DNA of 64,000 bases, taken from IMG/VR virus record IMGVR_UViG_3300008448_012183, positions 1-64,000 of that record. The stretch is one strand, 5' to 3'. The notes under the pieces were generated by a model that was not told the DNA's origin, made no database searches, and was given only the letters and a program-made list of their open reading frames with translations. Below, one piece after another: positions 8,365 to 16,500 of this stretch; the first letter of the stretch is position 1, and each line of letters starts with the position of its first letter. A program made the position numbers and the translations under genes. Source of the stretch: a virus.

Positions 8365-9090
8365 ATGAAAAAATTTGGAATTGTTATTTGCACATATTAT
8401 AGAAAAGATGGTTCTTCTTTTTCAAAAGTTTCACGCTCTATTGAATCAATAAAAGAGCAAACAAATAAAAATTGGAAAATATTTTTAATTGGTGATCATT
8501 ATGAAAACGAAGAAGAATTTAAAAAAATATCACAATTGCTGCCAGAAGAAAAAATTACAGCAATAAATTTACCATTTGCAGCGGAAAGAGAATCTGGTTT
8601 ATTTTTTGATAATAGTTTGTGGTGTTCTGCTGGAGCAAATGCTTCTAATGTTGGCATACAAAAAAGTATAGAAGAAGATTTTGAGATTCATTGTCATTTA
8701 GATGATGACGATATTTGGGAAAAAAATCATCTAGAAGTTCTACAGTCCGTTTATGATAACATGCCAGAATCTGTTTTTGTTTATACTAATGCTTTATATA
8801 CAGACAGAAATAATATAACTAGAGCATTTCCTCCTGAAAACATCAGTAAAAATTTATTCTATAATAATCTAATGCCAAGACCAGAAAGATTGATACATTC
8901 AAGTGCTTCTTGGAAATTAAATTCTATACCTTTTAGACATAGAAATACTATAGAACAGGGGAGAGTTTTTCCCGGCGATGCTGATATGTGGGAAAGAATT
9001 AACCTATATTGTAAAGAAAAAAATTTAAAGACGGTCTATGTTCCAGTCACAACAGTAATAAAATTTGACGAGGCGAGTATTCTTAAATAA
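8365..9090 (+). CDS. Family 2 glycosyltransferase
   Basis: KFGIVICTYYRKDG at the N terminus and the CHLDDDDIWEKNHLE block (four aspartates at residues 113-116) are the GT-A nucleotide-binding strand and metal-binding DxD of GT2 enzymes. At 241 residues it is a single catalytic domain with no membrane segment. It is the last gene of the sugar cluster; a 54-base gap follows before the next operon. Together with the transferases at 3 and 2952 it gives the cluster at least three sugar transferases. Specificity cannot be inferred. Confidence 0.85.
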   Translation: MKKFGIVICTYYRKDGSSFSKVSRSIESIKEQTNKNWKIFLIGDHYENEEEFKKISQLLPEEKITAINLPFAAERESGLFFDNSLWCSAGANASNVGIQKSIEEDFEIHCHLDDDDIWEKNHLEVLQSVYDNMPESVFVYTNALYTDRNNITRAFPPENISKNLFYNNLMPRPERLIHSSASWKLNSIPFRHRNTIEQGRVFPGDADMWERINLYCKEKNLKTVYVPVTTVIKFDEASILK

Positions 9091-9144
9091 ATTTTAAAAA
9101 TATATTTATTTATGCTATTATAAGAACAAATTAGGAGATAACAT

Positions 9145-9333
9145 ATGAAATTATCAAATCAAGCAGTAGGTTGTTTAATGGTGGCTCTACAAGAAGCTAT
9201 TATGGAGCAAAAAGATATTGTTCCAATTTTAAAAGATTTTGATTTTATACCCGATGGAGAAGATACTGAATGTGAATTAGTTGTATCAAATCCTCCAAAA
9301 ACCTTAAAAGCCCCTATGAAGGAATTAGTATAA
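9145..9333 (+). CDS. Small hypothetical phage protein
   Basis: A 62-residue protein preceded by a strong ribosome binding site (AGGAG, eight bases before the ATG). The sequence is a short helix (SNQAVGCLMVALQEAIMEQ) followed by an acidic segment and a proline-containing tail; I do not recognise a domain. It opens the operon that leads through the sigma factor into the baseplate genes, with its stop one base before the next start. The gap upstream (9091-9144) is very A+T-rich, includes TATTTATTTATGC, and probably holds a promoter, but I cannot define one. Confidence 0.7.
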   Translation: MKLSNQAVGCLMVALQEAIMEQKDIVPILKDFDFIPDGEDTECELVVSNPPKTLKAPMKELV

Positions 9334-9585
9334 ATGCCTATGTACGTTTACGAATGTAATGATTGTAAAAATCAATTTGAATCAGTGCATAGTATGACTG
9401 AAGAATTACATAATTGCGATAGGTGTGGTGGCGTTGATAGTTTAAAGCGCATACCACAGCTTCTCACCTCTTATAATCAAGATAGACAAAGAACAGTTGC
9501 CGGGGAGAGGGTAACAAAATTTATAGAAGATTCAAGGCAAATTTTAAAAGATTCAAAAGAAAAATCTACTAAGGAAGTATTATGA
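9334..9585 (+). CDS. FmdB-like zinc-ribbon protein
   Basis: The first 45 residues match the FmdB/CxxC_CxxC_SSSS zinc ribbon: MPMYVYECNDC with Cys 8 and 11, then CDRCG with Cys 28 and 31, followed by LKRIPQ. The C-terminal half is a charged helix. FmdB domains are annotated as putative regulatory proteins, but no molecular role is firmly known. It is 83 residues long, directly follows the 62-residue gene and overlaps the next gene by four bases. Because it lies two genes upstream of the late sigma factor, a transcription-related role is conceivable but not shown. Confidence 0.8.
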   Translation: MPMYVYECNDCKNQFESVHSMTEELHNCDRCGGVDSLKRIPQLLTSYNQDRQRTVAGERVTKFIEDSRQILKDSKEKSTKEVL

Positions 9586-9893
9586 TTTATTTTTTATTAT
9601 CTTTATTTTTGATTCTTTCTTTAGTTATTAATGGTGTTCTTGTTTGGTACACAAGAAATGTAGTAAGACAATTAAATTATGCAATAGACAATTTTGATGA
9701 TTTTCAAAAATTCTTAGATGAATATTGTGAAACTTTTGAAGAAGTTTATAAATTAACTGATTTTTATGGTGATGAAACAATAAAACAATTAATCAATAAT
9801 ACTAAAAAAGTTAGTGAAGCTTCTAAGAACTTTAAAAAATCTGTTTTAGGACAGGAAATAGAAAATGAAACAGATACCAAGCAAGCAGAATAA
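9582..9893 (+). CDS. Small membrane-anchored phage protein
   Basis: The first 23 residues (MIYFLLSLFLILSLVINGVLVWY) form one strongly hydrophobic segment followed by TRNVVRQ, so the protein is anchored in the inner membrane. The rest is an acidic helical region (DNFDDFQKFLDEYCETFEEVYKL) and a block YGDETIKQLINNTKK. From memory, proteins with this layout recur next to gp55-like genes in marine T4-like phages; function unknown. It overlaps the preceding gene by four bases and the sigma factor gene by 29 bases. Confidence 0.72.
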   Translation: MIYFLLSLFLILSLVINGVLVWYTRNVVRQLNYAIDNFDDFQKFLDEYCETFEEVYKLTDFYGDETIKQLINNTKKVSEASKNFKKSVLGQEIENETDTKQAE

Positions 9894-10563
9894 TCAATAC
9901 TTCACAAAAGAACACGAAAAAGCTATTTTAGAATATGCCTCCATCATAGATGAAAGGCGTAGAACTTTTTTATATGAAACATATATCCAGCCAGCCTTTA
10001 ATGAGATGGTTGATAAAATAGTTTTTACTTATAAATTCAACAATTTACCTAACATAGATGATCTCAAAAGCGATTGTAAAGTATGGTTAACAACGATTCT
10101 CGACAAATTTGATACATCGAAAGGTTCAAAAGCGTTTTCTTATTTTAGTGTTATTACCAAAAATTGGTTTATTCATAAAGTTAAAAAAAATAACAACAAA
10201 AAAGAAGTATACATAGAGGAAATACAAAATACAGCAGATGAAGAGCAATTAGTAGTAAATCATGACTATGATGAAAAAAGAGAATTAGAAGAGTTCTGGC
10301 AAGCCTTAAAAGAAGAAATGCTCATTTGGGAATCTAAAAAGATGAAACCAAATGAGCATAAAGTTTTTATGGCTATTAAAATTTTGATTAATGATAGTAA
10401 TGCAATAGAAATTTTTAACAAGAAAGCTATTTATCTTTACATAAGAGAAATAACCGGCTTAAACACAAAACAAGTAGTAAGTAACCTAAAAAAATTTAAA
10501 ATTAAATATGTTGAATTTAAGATTAAATGGGATGCCGGTGAAATAACTCATATAGGTAAATAA
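9865..10563 (+). CDS. Late-transcription sigma factor, T4 gp55-like
   Basis: The 232-residue protein carries a sigma-70 region-2-like block: LKSDCKVWLTTILDKFDTSKG followed by AFSYFSVITKNWFIHKVKKN at about residues 67-110, the pattern of T4-type gp55 proteins. gp55 directs host RNA polymerase to late promoters with a TATAAATA -10 box, so this gene probably controls the structural genes downstream. The C terminus (IREITGLNTKQVVSNLKKFKIKY) is a helix-turn-helix-like segment. I do not see the short hydrophobic clamp-binding tail of T4 gp55; the chain ends in ITHIGK. AGGA lies upstream of the start, which overlaps the preceding gene by 29 bases. Confidence 0.82.
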   Translation: MKQIPSKQNNQYFTKEHEKAILEYASIIDERRRTFLYETYIQPAFNEMVDKIVFTYKFNNLPNIDDLKSDCKVWLTTILDKFDTSKGSKAFSYFSVITKNWFIHKVKKNNNKKEVYIEEIQNTADEEQLVVNHDYDEKRELEEFWQALKEEMLIWESKKMKPNEHKVFMAIKILINDSNAIEIFNKKAIYLYIREITGLNTKQVVSNLKKFKIKYVEFKIKWDAGEITHIGK

Positions 10564-10564
10564 A

Positions 10565-10864
10565 ATGTCAAATTCAAAATTTACATTAGATCAATACATA
10601 GAGAAGGCAAGTGAAAACATAAATGCCGATAGAGCTATGGCTAATAAACTTTTGGTAGAGCTTATGCAGGAAATGAGCAAATCTAATGATAAATATATTC
10701 ACAAAGAGTTTGGTGATATAGCATCTAGTTATTTAGAGACACTACAGCGCAGCAATGAGCAACTTGTCAAAATTGCTTCAATTATCCAAAGAAGGGAGAG
10801 TGTTGAAGGCGGTCTTGGCGAAACTGAAAAAGATCAAATTTTTGATGCCATAAAGGGAGAATAA
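10565..10864 (+). CDS. Small hypothetical phage protein
   Basis: A 99-residue, mostly helical protein with ASSYLETLQRSNEQLVKIASII at residues 58-79. It begins one base after the sigma factor stop and ends one base before the amidase-like gene. I recognise no domain. The tail ends in EKDQIFDAIKGE; placement beside gp55 invites comparison with the T4 late co-activator gp33, but there is no sequence support for that, so it stays hypothetical. Confidence 0.7.
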   Translation: MSNSKFTLDQYIEKASENINADRAMANKLLVELMQEMSKSNDKYIHKEFGDIASSYLETLQRSNEQLVKIASIIQRRESVEGGLGETEKDQIFDAIKGE

Positions 10865-10865
10865 T

Positions 10866-12623
10866 ATGGCTAAACAAAAGCAAAAAATAAATTTAAAAAA
10901 ACAAGTTGCCAAACTAGACCATTCTCCATTAATGGTAGATTCACCTAAGATTATCTCAGGGGAATTTGAGTCAAATCCTTTTAAAACATATGCAGGGTTA
11001 CTTGAAGATTATTATTCTTATAAACAATATAGCGCAAATCAAGAATTTTTAGCTGTTGTATTGCAAGAAATAATAGTAGCCGATGCTTATCAAAACCTAC
11101 CAGAATATATACAGGCTAATTTTGAAAGCACGGTACAGCAAAAAATATTTAGAATTGTCATACCGCCTTTAGACTCTCATTTGCCAATTTTTGATACTGA
11201 TTCGTTGTCTACTTCTTTAAAGTTATTTTTAAATGATATAAGTAGATATGCAATATGCGAGGACAAGAAACAAGATTCTACTATTAAAGTGGGTTCTATT
11301 GTACGCATATCAGACGCTATCGTAGCTGCTAGACTAAGAAAACCTTGCATTATAAGAAGTGTTTTACCGTTAGAAAGCATAGATGTCGAAGAAGCTAAAA
11401 AGAAACTTTTAGATGCTTATGAAAAATGTATTCCAAAATTAGCTTTAAGGCCACCACCTGAAAAAGTTAAAACAGAACCTGCTAAAACTACAGCAATAAA
11501 ACCAGTTTTTTCAAAAGAATCTGAGATCCGTTCAAAAGTTGATCAACCAGAAAATTCGCCAGCAATCAACAGAAACGTTGAAAAAACTAAAGAATCACCT
11601 GCTCCTGTTGATGCAGAAAAGCAAAAAACAGAAACTATAAAAGAAACTATGCCATCTGCTGATGACCTTAAAGCAGCATGTGATTTAGGACCAACACAAT
11701 CACCGCAAAAAACAGATAAAACTGTTGATGAAAAGATTAACGAAAATTGTTTTGTTAGAAATGGTAAAACTCTACCAATTACACAAGAAATAAAAGATTT
11801 AGGAAAAGCTGGATTTTTTAATTCTCTATCCGCAAAAACAGGAAAAAAAGTATTAACTGCCTCTAAAACACTTGATTCAATAGGACCAGTTTACGAATAC
11901 CCAGAAGATTTAAGAGATCCTAGAATGATTGTTATAAAGACAGTACAATATACATTCGCAAATGATTATTTTGAAAAAATTCAAAGTGATAAATTGGCGG
12001 CTGCTCATTTCTGTATAGATCTTAATGGAGATATATATCAGTTTACTGATACAAAAAATTTAGTAAAAAGTTATAATCCTATAATAGATGAAAAAGCTAT
12101 TTATATAGCTGTCGTAAATATCCCATTTAGAAATAGCGTTTCGACACTAAACAAAAAACAATTTAGAGTTTTATCAAACTCTCCATTTTCTTTTAATAAT
12201 ATCGGCAGACAAGCAGAACTAGCAGCAAGCGTATTGTCGGATAAGACATTCTTAAAAAGATTTTATAGCCGAAAAGGTGCCGAAAAAGAAGATATAGCCG
12301 ATAAACAAAGTATAATTGATGGAAGCAGGAGTGGAAGAACCATAGACACATTTAAGTTAGATGACGGAAGAGACACTTTCCCAGACTATAGGCTTGATTA
12401 CACGGAATTACAAAAAAAGTCTATAGTAAAATTAACAAGAGCGTTATGTGTTTCTTATGGTATACCTTTAGATTTTAATTCTTTTCCAAAAACCTATGGA
12501 TTTGATCCAGAAGTTGCAGCAGGAGATTTTATTGGAATTGTTTGTCCATTTCATTTTTCTTTAACAGAAATGGAACCATTAAATTTTTATGATTTTTCTT
12601 TTAGAATAATTGATAATATATAA
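10866..12623 (+). CDS. Baseplate-associated protein with amidase/PGRP-like domain
   Basis: The 585-residue protein has three parts. Residues 1-190 form an unknown domain; about 190-280 is a Pro/Lys/Glu-rich linker (RPPPEKVKTEPAKT onward); from about 345 to the end it follows the N-acetylmuramoyl-L-alanine amidase (Amidase_2/PGRP) order: AAHFCIDLNGDIYQFTD (His near 380), AIYIAVVNIPF, then LTRALCVSYGIPLDF and a final GIVCPFHF...MEPLNFYDF block in place of the usual GH.D..P..K.DPG. The first zinc-ligand histidine is present, but the terminal block is altered, so catalysis is uncertain. The location immediately upstream of baseplate genes suggests a tail-tip peptidoglycan-binding or -cutting part (inference). 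Confidence 0.65.
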   Translation: MAKQKQKINLKKQVAKLDHSPLMVDSPKIISGEFESNPFKTYAGLLEDYYSYKQYSANQEFLAVVLQEIIVADAYQNLPEYIQANFESTVQQKIFRIVIPPLDSHLPIFDTDSLSTSLKLFLNDISRYAICEDKKQDSTIKVGSIVRISDAIVAARLRKPCIIRSVLPLESIDVEEAKKKLLDAYEKCIPKLALRPPPEKVKTEPAKTTAIKPVFSKESEIRSKVDQPENSPAINRNVEKTKESPAPVDAEKQKTETIKETMPSADDLKAACDLGPTQSPQKTDKTVDEKINENCFVRNGKTLPITQEIKDLGKAGFFNSLSAKTGKKVLTASKTLDSIGPVYEYPEDLRDPRMIVIKTVQYTFANDYFEKIQSDKLAAAHFCIDLNGDIYQFTDTKNLVKSYNPIIDEKAIYIAVVNIPFRNSVSTLNKKQFRVLSNSPFSFNNIGRQAELAASVLSDKTFLKRFYSRKGAEKEDIADKQSIIDGSRSGRTIDTFKLDDGRDTFPDYRLDYTELQKKSIVKLTRALCVSYGIPLDFNSFPKTYGFDPEVAAGDFIGIVCPFHFSLTEMEPLNFYDFSFRIIDNI

Positions 12624-12633
12624 AAGGGAAAAA

Positions 12634-13593
12634 ATGACCAAAGACGAAGCATATAAAAAAGGATATACAGAAAAGCAATTGGAGCAGTTGGATCAAGGGC
12701 CAATTGACGAAGATTTTCCTTTTCTTTCTCGTAGATTAACCGGGGATTCTGAAGAAAAGATAAATCAAAACGAACAACATAATGCATGGATTATAATCGG
12801 TAGAGATCGTCCAGCTGGTTTAAGTAGTGGTTATGGTCAATATCCAATTGATACAACTAATAGGTTAATCGACGGCAGAAAGGCGAGCACAATTGATATT
12901 GGGGTTGGTAGATATTCTTGTGACCCAACCATATATACAAAAAAAGAGGTTGTAGGCAATAATATGCAGCTAGACGCTGCTAGAATCTACATCTCTCAAA
13001 AGACTGACATAGATTCTAATTTTGAAATAAAGCAAGCTGGTACTTTGGCAGAATCGATAGCACAATCGGCAATAGCTCTTAAAGCTGATGTTTTAAGATT
13101 GATATCTAGAGAAAGTATTAAATTAGTTGCAAATCTTGGAGATCCGTATAATTCAGCCGGTGAACGCAATCGTGGTATAGACCAAATATACGGCATACAA
13201 TTAATAACCGGTACTGGGGATAATGCTGTCGGTGACAATGTACAGCCTATAACAAAAACAGGCAATTTAGTGGAATTTTTAAAAGAATTAATTTCTCAAT
13301 TAAACACTTTTATTGGTTTGTTTGCAACTTTTGTGCAAGTACAAGACAGATTTAATACTGCAATTAGAGATCATAAGCATACTGGTATAGTTAAAAGTGG
13401 CCCTAATGGATCTTTGGAGGTAGATCAATCGTTTGATTTATTAGCGGCGCATATACCTTATTCTATTCAAAAGCCACAAATAGATACAGGTGCTAAAAAT
13501 TCAAAAATAAATATTGGATCTGATTTAGTAAGTAGATTTTTGGAAGTAAATGCAGATAAATACATAGGAAGTAAATATAACAAGACTAATTAA
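12634..13593 (+). CDS. Putative baseplate spike/hub structural protein
   Basis: I chose the ATG at 12634, which follows AAAAGGGA by a normal spacing; the in-frame ATG at 12610 overlaps the upstream gene and lacks a ribosome binding site. The 319-residue product has the block WIIIGRDRPAGLSSGYGQY (residues 50-68) and STIDIGVGRYSC, then a long helical centre (LVEFLKELISQLNTFIGLFATFV) and a DHKHTG segment near residue 249. The IGRDRP.G..SGYG pattern is one I associate with phage tail or spike proteins. It lies between the amidase-like and the 1918-residue genes, upstream of gp25 and gp6, so baseplate membership is likely. Exact role unknown. Confidence 0.6.
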   Translation: MTKDEAYKKGYTEKQLEQLDQGPIDEDFPFLSRRLTGDSEEKINQNEQHNAWIIIGRDRPAGLSSGYGQYPIDTTNRLIDGRKASTIDIGVGRYSCDPTIYTKKEVVGNNMQLDAARIYISQKTDIDSNFEIKQAGTLAESIAQSAIALKADVLRLISRESIKLVANLGDPYNSAGERNRGIDQIYGIQLITGTGDNAVGDNVQPITKTGNLVEFLKELISQLNTFIGLFATFVQVQDRFNTAIRDHKHTGIVKSGPNGSLEVDQSFDLLAAHIPYSIQKPQIDTGAKNSKINIGSDLVSRFLEVNADKYIGSKYNKTN

Positions 13594-13596
13594 ACC

Positions 13597-16500
13597 ATGA
13601 CATATCCAAATACATCATTATTATCATCTTTTGGTATCTTACAATATAAAAGTATACCTCCAAGAACGCATTATATTCAGGGTCGGCGTCAGCTTATAAA
13701 TATACCATCTACTACTCCTAACCAATATGAATTTCTTGAAAACAGAATTAACTTAAAAGATGGCGTCGATCAGCTTTGCGAAGACCCAATCTTTAAAACA
13801 AAATTTAGTCCTATTATATTGAGAGTTTTAGAATATAATATCGGCAAAGACCAAAAATATGCTAGAGTTATGATAGCAACAGATATACAAGATAATGATA
13901 TATCAACAAAAAACTTTCTTTTATATTTAAAAACAGAAAAATCAAGACAGAATTCAAAAATTTATACAAATCCATCATATGTTTCTGGTACGGACGATAA
14001 CGGAATTGGTCATTTATATGTTGAGCAAAAATATCTTACTTTAGTAGATCCGTCAATAAAAGATTTTAACTCAGATAGATATGAAGCATCTTATGAAGCA
14101 TCTAGCGAAAAAGATATAGAATACCAAGAATCTTTAAAAAGATTTGTAGATACTCAGAAATATAATCAAATTTCTGGATTAGGACCAACAAATTGGAAAG
14201 AAAATTTTAAATTTTTTAAAAATGATAAACCAATAGAATGGGAATTAAAAAGATCGGATTCATATACGCAAGATGGTGAAGTATTTTTTGATAGAAGATT
14301 AGCTTCTTATTGCGTTTCAGTTTTAGTGGATGAATCAAGATATGATTTTAATATTTTTAATGATGCTAAATACGAACAGATTAAAAGAAAAGGCTTTAAT
14401 AGAATCGCTGAGTATCTTAATTTAGGAACTTTAAAGAATGAAGCTGCGTATGAACTTGATACTGGCGGTGCATTTACAAAAATTGATCTTATATTAAATA
14501 AAAATTATTATGAAATTGTAAAAATAATAGATGTTTATACAATCTCTAGAGAAGATGCAAAATTTAAATTTTTAGTATCCGTTCCTCATAGATATATAGC
14601 AAAATACATAAATCAAAACGTATCACCAGTTCAGGCAGCTACAGTAAAAATAGCCGAATATGCGCTTAATGCGGTAGACTCTAATAGGATAGATCTTCAA
14701 AAAGATTTAAACAATTATTTAAATAGCTTATCGCCAGAAGAACGTGAAAAAATAAATAAATATTTAAACTTCAATGTTCAGACAGAATTGGTTGATAAAG
14801 GATTAAGTTATATAAGACAAAAGTTTATAGAAAAAACCGGTAATTCTACAATACTTGCGAATGGATATGATACTTTTATTAAGTCTTTAGTAGGAAGCTC
14901 ATATCGTGCAGATATCCCAATCGATGCAAAAGATCCGTATTTATTTTTTAACTTAAGCCCAGATAAAATAGATTCAACCAGAGAAGTAGTTAAAAAATAC
15001 TCAAAAAGAGTTGGCAAGCTGGATTCTTTAAACCAAGAATATTTAAAAAAACATAGAATAGAGCCTGCACTTTCATTGCCAAATATTTCTGCCGGTATGC
15101 AAAGATTGTTTGATAAATTAGTATTATTTGCTACGGAAAAAGTTAGTTTTAAATTAAGTGTTTCTTCTCAAGAAGCAGAATCATTATTAAGGGGTATCGC
15201 AATATATTTTGAGGGTGATCCAAACACATTTGGTAATTTTCTTTTACAAGACATAGAAGAATTTTTTGTTGTGATAGGAATTGATATTATTTATGGTGAT
15301 AATGAATACATAAAAATAGGCTCAACAAAAAAACAAGAATTTGATAGCATTTCTGAATTATCAGATAAAACTGTTTTATTTTTATATTATCTTTATGTAG
15401 AAGCTGCAAAATATTTAGAAGATAATTTATATATCACAGATTATAAATTAAGAGCTTATGAAAAAGAAAGCTATCAAGGCTTTATAACAAAATATATATT
15501 TCCGCCTTTAAATATAACTAATTCACCATCTAAAGATGATGATTTTCTTAGTGGCAATTTAGAATGCGCTGAAAATATTGGTAAAAATCTTTCTGGTCAA
15601 TTAGCGCGTCAAACAAAAAATTTACGTTCCTCGACATATAATAGCGCAAAAAATTTAGCTCGCTCAAAAGATGTAGCAGTAGATCGTTTTTCTAAAATGC
15701 TCTATGATCCTAGATGGAATCTAAGAGATGAACTTGATCAATTTCTTTTACAAGTTTTAACAAATATAGATCTTAATAGTTTGGTTGTCATAATAACAGA
15801 CTGTTTAAAGAAAAAAGATGTTCCATTACAAGAAATAGAAAAATTAATTCGACTTTTGTTAGCGATACACAATAGAAAAACGCCTATATTGTGCATGCTG
15901 CCTCCGATTAATTTACCACAAATACCATCATTAAATATCAGCTTAAGGCTTCCTGTATTAGATATAGTAGGAGCGGTCGAACAAACAGTACTTAAAATAA
16001 TACAGGACACGGTTAATAAAGTTATTTCTGATTTATTAAAATCACTTTTAGACAATTTAATTGATTGTGAAGGAGCTTTTGAAGCCACAAACGATACGAC
16101 AGAAGCTTTATCTTCTTTATTGGATAAGCTGAAATCTTCAAATGACGCTGAAGAAACAGGAGGTTCAGATGGGGATTCTGGCTCTGAATCTGACATAGGT
16201 AGCGGCTCACAAGCTTTGCAACAAGCAGGCGACGGGACAGATAGTGATAGAAATAAATCTGGAAATTTAGCATTTTCTAGCGGTTCTTCAAAAAAAGTAT
16301 CTAATAGAAAAGCAAAACCACCTTTTAATACAAAAATATTAGATGTAATTTTACCTTATTTTTATAATGTAGCTGAAAATGATAAAAAACAATTATTAGT
16401 AGAGTTTAAAACTCTTATTGACACCATATCAAAAAATACAACTTCAGCAGAATTTTTAAATTTACTAAGCGGCAGACCATCGAAAGAAGTTACAATATTT

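Noticed and set aside
12610-12633. Longer starts at 12610, 36779 (TTG), 19799 (GTG), 6692 (TTG), 52123 and 54866
   Set aside because: Each has a downstream in-frame ATG with a properly spaced ribosome binding site or stop-start overlap; the longer forms begin before that site or inside the previous gene.
15738-16273. Long reading frames on the - strand inside structural genes (for example 15738-16196, 31154-31666, 35276-35617)
   Set aside because: They are antisense to strongly supported + strand genes, have no convincing ribosome binding sites and give Ser/Leu/Ile-rich products typical of reversed AT-rich coding sequence.
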